Program-made: the position numbers and the translations under genes | Notes under the pieces: model-generated | Told to the model about the DNA's origin: nothing | Databases searched by the model: none | Seen by the model: only the letters and a program-made list of their open reading frames with translations | Part shown: positions 51,501 through 57,967 of the stretch, one piece after another | Layout of the letters: each line of letters begins with the position of its first letter | Numbering within the stretch: the stretch's first letter is position 1 | Assembly (NCBI GenBank): GCA_022577435.1 | Contig: JAKOON010000007.1 | Coordinates: forward strand, 8,625,926 to 8,689,925 | Source of the DNA: Embiotoca jacksoni | Taxonomy: Eukaryota > Chordata > Actinopteri > Embiotocidae | Direction: 5' to 3' | Length of the DNA stretch: 64,000 bases

Positions 51501-53596
51501 TTCATAAATTAATATCACTACGTGGATGGATTTTATGATCCAGCAGAGCAGAACCATTTCAATATTTCAGTATCATTGTCAAAATTTGATGGCAGTGCTG
51601 TATTTTACATGGCCAGCGTGAACTCAAGGTCCCCGAGAGCCAGAGAGTTACACATTTCACTGTGAGGCACATCTTTTATTCATGCATTTTCACACACAGG
51701 GACTCCAAAACATGAACATCTGCCAATTATGCCAACATGGAGAGCAGAATGTCGAGTTGATTCCAAAACTGAATCTTAACTCGGAATAATTCATGTTCTG
51801 TTCGGGGAACCCAACCGTCCACTGCCCGTGGCATTCATTTCATCCACATCGACACATTTTTGGCTGCAGGTTGGGACTATGTATTTACAATTACATTTTT
51901 AATCACAGTGTGCTCTCTATCTAAAAAAAACAAAACAAAGGGACAGGTCTACCTTCATTGTTCATTTCATCACCAGGTGCACAGAACAAAAGCACACAGG
52001 AAAGCTTAAGGACCAATCACCTCAGAATGTCACAGACAAGATAAAAGGAGACTTGGTCTTTTCATCCTTGATGTGATGCGCTTTTAGTGTTCTGCCAGAC
52101 AGCACACGCACACGCACACGCACACACACACACACACACACACATCTCTAACCTGTTTACTTCCTGGAAGAAGCTATAGGATCAGAGGGAAGACAAGGGG
52201 GGAAAACACAACATGGAAGGGCAGGGGGTGGGATTTATAGCTGCAAAACCTATTTATGAGAATTTGGCATTATAATGTGCAAAAAGATGTTGGCAGCAAA
52301 TAAATCAAAAACCCTGTGCCAGCCACTAGCTATGATAGCTTTTAGCTCATAAAGTGAGATGTAGTTGGCAGTCTAGATAATTCATGATTGCACTGCTCCC
52401 TATTTTTATAGGCCTACTACGTGTTCCGTGATGTAAAGGCTCTTACCCGCCATTTCCACTTTTAACTCTGTGGAAAGATGCATTAATGTGCCACGCAAAA
52501 ACTAAATACTCTGAGGAATCAGCCAAAGGCACACTGTGCATGTAATGTGCACCGCAACACAGACAAGGGAGCAGAAAAAGCCTTGGCTTTCAGTTCACTG
52601 AATAATTAAAGGGATGTTTTATTGGTTTATCCTGCCCAGCATGCTGTGGCCAATGAGAGTGAGCTGTCCCCAGGTGAGCCTTGGTGGCAGCCGACTAGCT
52701 TGAGTAAATAGGAAAATGATAGCTGTGCAGATAATTTCATTTTAGCTTAATTAAAGGAACAACAGGCAAGATGGCACTGCAAATATCTGAATAAAAAAAC
52801 AAACAGTGGATATACTCCTTACATATGTTATCTACATAGTCTAATCTCAGATAAGGTATGACTGCTAGGAGCTAAGTAAGCATTATTTATTGTTTAAAGC
52901 ATCAGTTGTGCTCTTCTTTCCTCATCACAAGAAACCGTTATTACTTTCAATCGTTAGTTGCTGCCTCGGGCATCAGACTTTTAGCAGCTACTTCTACTTC
53001 GAAACCTAAATGAGTGTTATCCCAAAATGGCATCGATTAATCTGGTCTCTGCTACTTGATCATGAAATGAAAAAGGACTAACATGGCACTAGAGTCCCTG
53101 CCTCCTAAGTTTCAGACCTCTGCTAACAGTAATACCTCTCTCTGGCCTCCACCTCTGCAGTTTCCTCTGTGCTGCTCTTCACATCTTCTTGGCCACTGTT
53201 TGTGTCCTCTGTCCTTGTGGTGGCGGGAGAGGAGCTGCTCTTTGAAGACTCCTCGCTGACCTGCAGACCTTGGATGGTGTTCTGCTGATGATGCCATGAT
53301 TGATGACCGGCTCTGACATAGACAGGTGTGGGCCCCGGCGTCGGCGCCAAGATGCTGTGGACCGGGCTGTTCTTCCGTAGTCCTCCGACGCCTCTCTCCC
53401 TGGAGTGACTCTTCAGCCGTCCCTGGACGGGCGTCCCTCTGTGGTCCAGGCCATCCTGCTGGATGTAGCCTCCGCCGCCGCCGCCGCCGCCTCCACCTCC
53501 ACCGCCGGCCGAACCTTGGGATGAATGGCTGAACCAGCGCCAGCGGAGCCTGAGGATCTGTTTCACGTCAAATTCCTTCTTCCCCGACACAGACAT
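31583..53596 (-). CDS. klhl4: klhl4: Kelch-like protein 4 (BTB-BACK-Kelch), complete 11-exon gene
   Basis: Joined coding exons (minus strand): 53596-53136, 44868-44701, 43532-43396, 42933-42737, 40304-40092, 38699-38513, 38430-38206, 35217-35055, 33737-33525, 32232-32061, 31642-31583. All introns are GT-AG and phases fit, giving 2,196 nt and 731 residues; from memory mammalian KLHL4 is about 718. Domains: basic/aromatic N-terminus, Gly13 (residues 31-43), Ser/Glu-rich linker to about 160, BTB about 180-290, BACK about 295-395, six Kelch repeats starting near residues 443, 490, 538, 584, 631 and 684, each with a VGG and a later Trp. The BTB has a V-R-E triplet where CUL3-binding BTB proteins carry phi-X-E. 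As a family, BTB-Kelch proteins act as CUL3 ubiquitin-ligase adaptors or actin-binding scaffolds; KLHL4's substrate is not known to me. The N-terminus MSVSGKKEFDVKQ and C-terminus VVVVKLP favour KLHL4 over KLHL1 and KLHL5. No frameshift or internal stop was seen. Confidence 0.96.
31643..32060 (-). other. klhl4: klhl4 intron 10
   Basis: 418 nt, GTAATC donor and CTGCAG acceptor, AT-rich. Nothing further is seen. Confidence 0.85.
32061..32232 (-). CDS. klhl4: klhl4 exon 10 (Kelch repeats 5-6)
   Basis: 172 nt. The acceptor AATTGCAG|G completes Arg655 and the donor is ACCGAG|GTAATC, phase 0. It encodes residues 656-712: YDPKTDTWTTVSSLSVPRDA, VGVCLLGDRLYAVGGYDGQS, then ESYDAQNNEWTE. ESYDAQ rather than EAYDPQ is a KLHL4-type feature. 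Confidence 0.95.
32233..33524 (-). other. klhl4: klhl4 intron 9
   Basis: 1,292 nt, AT-rich, with an A-run at about 33118-33132 and a G-run at about 32811-32819. No gene or known repeat was recognised. Confidence 0.85.
33525..33737 (-). CDS. klhl4: klhl4 exon 9 (Kelch repeats 4-5)
   Basis: 213 nt. The acceptor TTTCTCAG|A completes Lys584 and the donor is GAGAG|GTCAGT, phase 2. It encodes residues 585-654, with LFAVGGRDGSSCLRSMECFD, MAKRRGGVGVATYNNFLYAV and the HDAPASNHCSRLSDCVE loop characteristic of KLHL1/4/5 blade 5. Confidence 0.95.
33738..35054 (-). other. klhl4: klhl4 intron 8
   Basis: 1,317 nt with a strong GTAAGT donor. A short GGC-rich patch lies at about 35030-35045, beside exon 8. 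No other feature is seen. Confidence 0.85.
35055..35217 (-). CDS. klhl4: klhl4 exon 8 (Kelch repeat 3)
   Basis: 163 nt. The acceptor TTGTGCAG|GC completes Gly530 and the donor is GGAAA|GTAAGT, phase 2. It encodes residues 531-583, including GPMYAVGGHDGWSYLNTVER and RQWNYVASMSTPRSTMG. WNYVASMSTPRST is KLHL4-like. Confidence 0.95.
36974..37885 (+). mobile_element. hAT-like MITE, split by a ~630-bp insertion
   Basis: The left end (AGCAGTGTGTAGGATTTAG, 36980-36998) and the right end form imperfect terminal inverted repeats of about 28 bp (36974-37001 and 37857-37885). Internal sequence GTTTGCTTTGTCC and CTACTGTAGACACATG (37698-37732) matches a MITE common in spiny-rayed fish, as I remember it. 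The element is colinear with that family up to about 37034 and resumes at about 37665; the stretch between is foreign to it. The class assignment is from memory, not a search. Confidence 0.75.
37035..37664. mobile_element. insertion nested in the intron-7 MITE
   Basis: This is about 630 bp lying between AATT (37031-37034) and AATT (37665-37668) of the host MITE. Inside it, AACAAGTAGT near the left (37038-37047) is mirrored by ACTACTTGTT at about 37499-37508, suggesting a smaller inverted-repeat element. The right 150 bp is AT-rich. The family is not recognised. Confidence 0.5.
38206..38430 (-). CDS. klhl4: klhl4 exon 7 (Kelch repeats 1-2)
   Basis: 225 nt, phase 1 at both ends. The acceptor GTTTTAG|GC completes Gly455 and the donor is CTTG|GTAAGA. 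It encodes residues 456-529, with IERYDLRTNTW, NGRRLQFGVAVIDNKLYVVG and PPMSTHRHGL. VIDNKLYVVGGRDGLKT matches KLHL4 as I remember it. Confidence 0.95.
38513..38699 (-). CDS. klhl4: klhl4 exon 6 (BACK-Kelch linker, start of Kelch 1)
   Basis: 187 nt, entering in phase 0 and leaving in phase 1. The acceptor GCATAAG|CTC has a poor pyrimidine tract. The donor is AAAG|GTACAG. It encodes residues 393-454: LLADLENNKMF, ECQKLLMEAMKYHLLPERR, the SPRTKPRKSTVG linker typical of KLHL1/4/5, then the first Kelch strand SLYAVGGMDATK. It is followed by a very short 82-nt intron. Confidence 0.95.
38700..40091 (-). other. klhl4: klhl4 intron 5
   Basis: 1,392 nt, AT-rich, GTGCGA donor. No repeat or gene was recognised in it. 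Confidence 0.85.
40092..40304 (-). CDS. klhl4: klhl4 exon 5 (BACK domain, frame-neutral exon)
   Basis: 213 nt, exactly 71 codons, phase 0 at both ends. The acceptor GTTCCAG|GAA is preceded by a pyrimidine-rich tract and a plausible branch point (CTAAT); the donor is CCGCAG|GTGCGA. It encodes residues 322-392, with NQEFLLLPTAEI, DDINVPDEETIFQAL and the BACK end AYIRLPLLPPQ. Skipping it would keep the reading frame but remove most of BACK. A (CA)46 repeat lies 74 nt upstream of the acceptor in the transcript. Confidence 0.95.
40305..42736 (-). other. klhl4: klhl4 intron 4
   Basis: 2,432 nt. It carries the longest dinucleotide array of the window, 74 nt from the exon 5 acceptor. The rest is unique-looking AT-rich sequence. 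Confidence 0.85.
40379..40470. repeat. (TG)46 microsatellite in klhl4 intron 4
   Basis: Uninterrupted TG on the plus strand, so (CA)46 in the klhl4 transcript, just upstream of the exon 5 branch point and polypyrimidine tract. CA-rich intronic elements are known binding sites for hnRNP L; any splicing effect here is inference. Confidence 0.97.
42737..42933 (-). CDS. klhl4: klhl4 exon 4 (end of BTB, start of BACK)
   Basis: 197 nt. The acceptor TTGCAG|GT completes Gly256 and the donor is ACCATG|GTAGGA, phase 0. It encodes residues 257-321, with ESLLAAACLLQLSQVI, the strongly conserved HPSNCLGIRSFADAQGC, and AHNYTM. GVLELKEETIESLLAAAC resembles KLHL4 and KLHL1 more than KLHL5. Confidence 0.95.
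42934..43395 (-). other. klhl4: klhl4 intron 3
   Basis: 462 nt with a consensus GTGAGT donor and TTGCAG acceptor. Nothing else is seen in it. Confidence 0.85.
43396..43532 (-). CDS. klhl4: klhl4 exon 3 (BTB core)
   Basis: 137 nt. The acceptor GGCAG|A completes Arg210 and the donor is ACTG|GTGAGT, phase 1. It encodes residues 211-255: LVLSAVSDYFAAMFTSDVRE, then KMEG and NFAYT. The V-R-E after MFTSD sits where the phi-X-E CUL3-contact motif lies in other BTB-Kelch proteins; that functional reading is inference. Confidence 0.95.
43533..44700 (-). other. klhl4: klhl4 intron 2
   Basis: 1,168 nt, GT-AG. It is AT-rich with no repeat or RNA gene that I recognise. Confidence 0.85.
44701..44868 (-). 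CDS. klhl4: klhl4 exon 2 (start of BTB domain)
   Basis: 168 nt with phase 2 at both ends. The acceptor TTTCACAG|G completes Arg154, and the donor is CACAG|GTCTGT. It encodes residues 155-209, including DEFFQATNHAEQTFRKMETY and the BTB opening CDVLLIAGDHKIPAHR. This stretch is nearly identical across the KLHL1/4/5 group, so the exon call is secure even where paralogy is hard to tell. Confidence 0.95.
45120..45570 (+). mobile_element. LINE 3' fragment, antisense in klhl4 intron 1
   Basis: The plus strand encodes ENLLRNQRSLVAQSRTGILH, LALEVGKN, CELCDFYDELRISVK then a stop. It resembles the C-terminal end of fish non-LTR retrotransposon ORFs, with R-x-L-x-A-x-x-R-x-G-I-L and paired cysteines. 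About 200 bp later GTTTTGTAAGCCAGTTTGGG and GCTGAGCAT look like that family's 3' UTR. It is heavily truncated, with an internal deletion likely. The clade is not assigned. Confidence 0.55.
46850..47110. promoter_or_regulatory. candidate intronic conserved element
   Basis: A repeat-free block in intron 1 with balanced composition and motifs such as AAGCAATTGGGCC and ACACTAATTGCTTTGG. Called only by texture; conservation is untested. Confidence 0.2.
48475..48552. repeat. (GT)39 microsatellite
   Basis: Pure GT array within klhl4 intron 1. Confidence 0.97.
52102..52144. repeat. CA-rich microsatellite
   Basis: CACACG units grading into pure CA, in klhl4 intron 1 about 1 kb downstream of exon 1. 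Confidence 0.9.
53136..53596 (-). CDS. klhl4: klhl4 exon 1 (start codon, N-terminal region)
   Basis: It encodes residues 1-153 plus two bases of Arg154. The start is fixed by three things: an in-frame TAG at 53695-53693, no in-frame ATG between that stop and 53596, and an A at -3 of the chosen ATG (AGG ATG T). The first 22 residues, MSVSGKKEF... ending RWRWF, and the later HRGTPVQGRLKSHSR match my memory of mammalian KLHL4. Between them lies a Gly13 tract (53506-53468) that I do not recall in mammals. The C-terminal third is low-complexity (Ser, Thr, Glu) and probably disordered. The donor is GAGAG|GTATTA, phase 2. Confidence 0.93.
53468..53506 (-). repeat. klhl4: GGN trinucleotide tract encoding Gly13 in klhl4
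   Basis: Thirteen successive Gly codons (GGC, GGT, GGA; the central six are all GGC) between QGSA and YIQQ, residues 31-43. The mixed codons at the ends with a pure GGC core suggest slippage expansion of an older Gly tract. Confidence 0.9.
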
Positions 53597-53649
53597 CCTC
53601 CTCTGGGTTTGGAGACGAAGGCAATGGTGCGTTGATTCCCCAAAAACAT
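53563..53649 (-). other. overlapping upstream ORF at klhl4 start
   Basis: An ATG at 53649 opens 28 codons, ending at a TGA (53565-53563) 31 nt inside the klhl4 coding region and in another frame. Its context (TCC ATG T) is weak, so leaky scanning to the klhl4 ATG is expected. It matters only if the mRNA 5' end lies upstream of 53649. Confidence 0.4.
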
Positions 53650-53890
53650 GGAGAGCAGAGGAGACAAGAGCCTTGGTTTCAGTCCTCACTGACTACAATG
53701 TGCCTCTTCTCTTCCGTTATTGTCTCACTACTATCATGACCACCCCCTCCTCCTTCTATTACTCCTCCGTTGTTCTTTTAGTGGAGATGGAAAGCAGTCC
53801 TCTGCAGCTTTTGTTCCTGTGCCTGAGACTACTACCCTCCCTCCAACTCTCTCTCTCTCTCTCCCTCCTGTGCTGCTGCTGTTTCTGTTT

Positions 53891-53916
53891 GCTGCTGCTG
53901 CTGCTGCTGCTGCTGC
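53891..53916. repeat. (CTG/CAG)8 microsatellite upstream of klhl4
   Basis: A pure GCT repeat on the plus strand, CAG in the klhl4 sense, probably in the 5' UTR or proximal promoter. A second short CTG run lies just before it. Confidence 0.85.
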
Positions 53917-54096
53917 GCCGCTGGAGCCGAGTTAATGCACATGCATGATCCACACACTCCCTCCCCTTCGCCTCCTCTGTTTCGCTCTCGCTGTTTCTCC
54001 CTCTCTGCTTGTTTCTCCACACAGACAGATACAGATACAAAAATCTGAAAATCTTCCAAGTCCTGCGTAGACCTCTCTGCTGCTGTTCTGTGTCTC

Positions 54097-54098
<2 letters not shown>

Positions 54099-54164
<66 letters not shown>
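54099..54164. repeat. (TG)33 microsatellite near klhl4 promoter
   Basis: Pure TG repeat about 500 bp upstream of the klhl4 start codon. It is CA in the gene's sense. Confidence 0.95.
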
Positions 54165-54166
<2 letters not shown>

Positions 54167-57100
54167 ATAGCGGGGCTGCCTGCTCTTGCTGCGAGGGGGA
54201 GGTGGGGTATCATGGAGCCACGATGATGAGGTCACACCTTAACAAAGTAAATCACTGCTTGCTGAAGGAGGGACAGACGAAGACTACTAACTACTCTGTA
54301 ATTTAAGACTACTTACAGGAGCTCGTAATACATTAATATAAGTGTTTACCCACGCATGTTCATTCATAAACAGAAAAGCAGGGATGCATAAATATCTCTC
54401 TCATAAATAAGCAAGGCGTATCAACTCACAGTGTTAAAGGCGAGAGAAATGAATATCACACCAACACATATCTGTGCAGTCTGCTATGCCCACATCAAAC
54501 AGAATCCCTTAGGGGAATGTCTCAATGTAGGTAGCCATGCAGAAAAAAATATTCTCCCTCAGTCACTGTCTTGTAAGCCCCCTGCGATTACAAGTGAAAA
54601 AAGACATACTGATGAACCTTCAAGGTCAGTAAGCTGCCTGCTGTACAGCCATGGTATCGGAGAGCAGCTTTACATTTTAACAACAGATCCGTATAAACTT
54701 AATACTGCAGCATCGTACGTAATGAAGATGCTTTCAGCATCACCGACAAAGGAAAACATTGGTATGAAGGTATGCTGTCAGGTATTCTGTCAACACTGTT
54801 GGATCTCGATGTTTTTACATACTTTGTTACAATCTCATTGTCAAAGCAAACCGCGTGTGCTGAGGATGCAGGTGGTAATTGGATTTTGAAGTGAATAGTG
54901 AACTAGAAAAAATTAAATTGTGAAAAACAGCCATCCTTATCTGTTCGTTACTACAGTGTCTAGTCAGCTACAATGGAATAACTCAATTAATGGTAATATT
55001 TTGCACCCCGCCTCCCTGTTAATACCGTATTCATGGCTCTCATCTCCACGAAGCAGAAATACAGTGAGCTCAACTTTTATTCCTGTGAAAGAGATGAAAA
55101 TGCAATGCTGTCCGTGTGTGCTTGATCCTAACTTCCACCTTCAAGACAAAGGTGAGAGGAGAATCTTACACTCCAACTGTTCTTATCCGCCTCCATCACC
55201 TCCCACAGAGGGATTGGACTCAACCAGCTACTGAGTCCACTAGTATCTATCTAAATCATACCCGCCTATGTTATTTACTGGCATCGTTACTTATGAGATA
55301 ACTTTAAATATCTTCCACTCGCAGACATTGCCTCCATTGCACACTTTTTCTTTCCTCTCACAAGTCGCTCTGTGGAGACCACAAAAACTAACAATAAACA
55401 TCACTTGTCTTGGTGTCCTTCATAAATAACAAAAGCCTTTACAGTAGTGGCAAAGACTCTGATTATTACAGAGACAATGATTTTCCCAGAAAATCAAGAA
55501 ACACATATGAACAACTGTTCAGGTCAATGCATTATTCAGTCATGTCTCTTGGAGGAACTACAGCAGCTTGAAAGACTGCGTGAAGCGTGTGGCTCATCCT
55601 TTGCTTACTTCCAAGTGTTTATGCTAATAACACTAAAGCAACGGATGAGCTTCAAACATTATATTCACCATCAATAGGCAAAACATTGAATTATTAATAT
55701 GAGCTTTCTCTGCGTTAAAATAATTCTTTTACACATTGTGTTATGTTATTTGGAGCCCAAAAGAATCAGCGTAAAGGAACTGGTCCTGCTGGGGATCCTG
55801 AGAATTGAAAGGTTTTTTTTATACAAAAGCTGCGAGTCGGCATCTCCACCACAACACCAGCCCAGCTGCTCGAAGTCTTTCTTTGCCTTTAAGATCACCT
55901 TCTTGATTTTGCAGTATGTTAGACCTTTACCTTTTGACATTAACCATTTCACGATAACAAAAAAACAAAAAAAAAAAAACAAAAAAAAACTATAATATGC
56001 AAATTAATGACTTCCATTTATGAAATGCACCGAGACCTTTGGGTGTGCACTTTTTATCAATCAGGAGCTTGCAAAACAAATGTATGGTGGTATACTGATT
56101 GACGTTATAACCACTGCTATTAAGTGCTATAATAACAGTGCTATAATAACACGCAATACATTATGTTTAAACTTCCATGAAGCTGTAGTGTCACTCACCT
56201 CACTCTGCTGATCCCCAACCAGAAGTGGACACTCTTAACTGCAGAAATAACAATGAAAACAATGATTTTACTGAACTTGAACAAAATCTTTATGCAGAAT
56301 TTACTACACAGTTCTTTGGGTTTAATTGTTATCCTTGGCAAATAGATGTTTTGACAAAGTGGTTAATTAATAAATACCATTAACACACCAGGTACCAAAA
56401 ACTGCCTGTATGAAATCATGAACGCAGAACTCAGTGAGACATTAAAATCCAGTATGTGTGTCTTACATGCAATTAAAATATATTTGTTAAATCACAAGTT
56501 GAAGAGACCTAAATACACCTGATATCCTCTCCTCACATCTAAGTGCCACTAATGCAACATCCTGGGTGTGTCAATTTCATGAGTACTCCCAGGAAACTTT
56601 ATAACCCCACCCCTTTGCACTGGAGAGCCTCTTTCCCTCAAAAGAACAAAGAAAGGCTCTGTAAGTGAAAATTAACCTTTAATTTCAACTGTTATTTCAT
56701 TTTATTTGTTTAATATCTCATGTGTGTTTTATGTTCATTAAATGTCTTTATTATGACTTTGAAATAATAATGCTGTTACCTTAAAGAGGATGGAAACACC
56801 AAGTTTGTGGATGCATTCATTATGCAAGTTAAAAATTGGCAATCTTATTTTATCGCTCATTAAGCGATTTGTTAATGCTGACATTTGATTTGATATTTAA
56901 TGTATTTATTTTGTCTTTATGTTTTTGATACTTTCTTTCATGTTTAGAAAAAAATCATCCATTCATCCAATCATCCATCCAGCCTTTTGTTAATCCTGAA
57001 CCAAAATATACTGTTGGAACAGCTTTGGAATCCAGTGTTTAAATGTGCACACACCAGATGTTCAGTGAACCAACAGCATCACCTTCACTATAGTTTTTTC

Positions 57101-57189
57101 AATATCAAAAAAAATCTGCTTTTACAAATATTATCTTTGAATTATGTAGTGTATTTGGTGTATTGTAACCAGAACATGTTCAGAAAATG

Positions 57190-57680
57190 AAAAACAAAGG
57201 GGAGAAAATCAAGCGTGAGCCCCCTCAAATCTCTCATTATCAGTAAAAAAGTAAGAAATCTAATTAGCCTCAATGCATCCTATAGATGCTAATTAAAATG
57301 CATTCTTATTGAAAGCACTCCTATTATTGTAACATAAAAACAAACTGGGTTTGAGGCCCCTGCCCGCATGTCTGGAAAGTGCTCCGAGATAGTAAAAGCC
57401 CATTCGAGTGAGATATGATCTGATGTATAGTAACAAGCCATCGCGGCGGGTAACCTCTTTTATTCTTACCGGAGTCAAGGACACCATCTGGCTGCCCTCC
57501 ACATGACACACGAGATGTCAGATGTCAGATTGGCGCGGTAAACCACATTATCATCCAACATCTGCCTCCCCGGTGAACATACCTACGTGCCTGGCCAAAT
57601 AGTCTTTGAGTGTGCAAGACAGGAGGATGAGCTCTGCCTGCATTATAGTAATCAAGCTGGAACAGTTATGACTTAAAATG
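57190..57680. promoter_or_regulatory. candidate conserved non-coding element C
   Basis: A repeat-free block about 3.6-4.1 kb upstream of klhl4 exon 1. It has AAATCTAATTAGCCTC and GATGCTAATTAAAATGC homeodomain-type sites followed by a GC-richer half with CCATCGCGGCGGGTAACC. Conservation is untested. Confidence 0.3.
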
Positions 57681-57928
57681 TCTGCTGTATAGTCTTTGAA
57701 ATCAAATGCATTACAGGAAAGAAATTTTGTGAATCAATAAAAAGCCAAAACCCATGAAAAACATCATGGTTGTATGGTTGAAATTCAGTCATGTGATCTG
57801 CTATTTAATTTGGGAGACATTCTAAAAAAAAAAAAGTAGAGCAATTGCTCAGGAAATGTAATTTTTTTTTCTCACTCCAATTGCTGACAATTGCTAAAAT
57901 GACACTCTCTAATTTATGTTTATGGCTG

Positions 57929-57932
<4 letters not shown>

Positions 57933-57962
<30 letters not shown>
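57933..57962. repeat. T30 homopolymer
   Basis: Thirty consecutive T. It could be a minus-strand poly(A) tail of a retroposed sequence, but I saw no recognisable body. Confidence 0.95.

Positions 57963-57967
<5 letters not shown>

Larger units (their letters stand above)
44869..53135 (-). other. klhl4: klhl4 intron 1 (8.3 kb)
   Basis: This intron begins GTATTA and ends TTTCACAG. It holds a LINE 3' fragment in antisense (45120-45570), (GT)39 at 48475-48552, a CA-rich array at 52102-52144, and a CpG-bearing, repeat-like patch at about 50030-50345 that I could not classify. A non-repetitive stretch around 46850-47110 is a candidate regulatory element. No further exon was recognised. Confidence 0.85.
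53597..54240 (-). promoter_or_regulatory. klhl4: presumed klhl4 5' UTR and promoter region
   Basis: This is the region directly upstream of the start codon. In transcript sense it carries CAG repeats (53916-53891), pyrimidine/purine-biased stretches and a (CA)33 tract (54164-54099). I see no TATA box at a sensible distance. A short out-of-frame uORF (53649-53563) overlaps the klhl4 start. The transcription start is not defined. Confidence 0.4.

Noticed and set aside
31583..53596. Assignment of the gene to KLHL1 or KLHL5 instead of KLHL4
   Set aside because: The N-terminal MSVSGKKEFDVKQ, the linker HRGTPVQGRLKSHSR, ESYDAQ and the C-terminal VVVVKLP agree with KLHL4 as remembered; KLHL1 and KLHL5 differ at these sites.
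53597..53689. Possible N-terminal extension of Klhl4 by 31 residues
   Set aside because: The codon at 53689 is GTG, there is no in-frame ATG upstream of 53596, and an in-frame TAG lies at 53695-53693.
54431..54889. 152-codon open frame on the plus strand
   Set aside because: No recognisable domain, no poly(A) or splice signals fitting a gene, and ordinary AT-rich flank composition.
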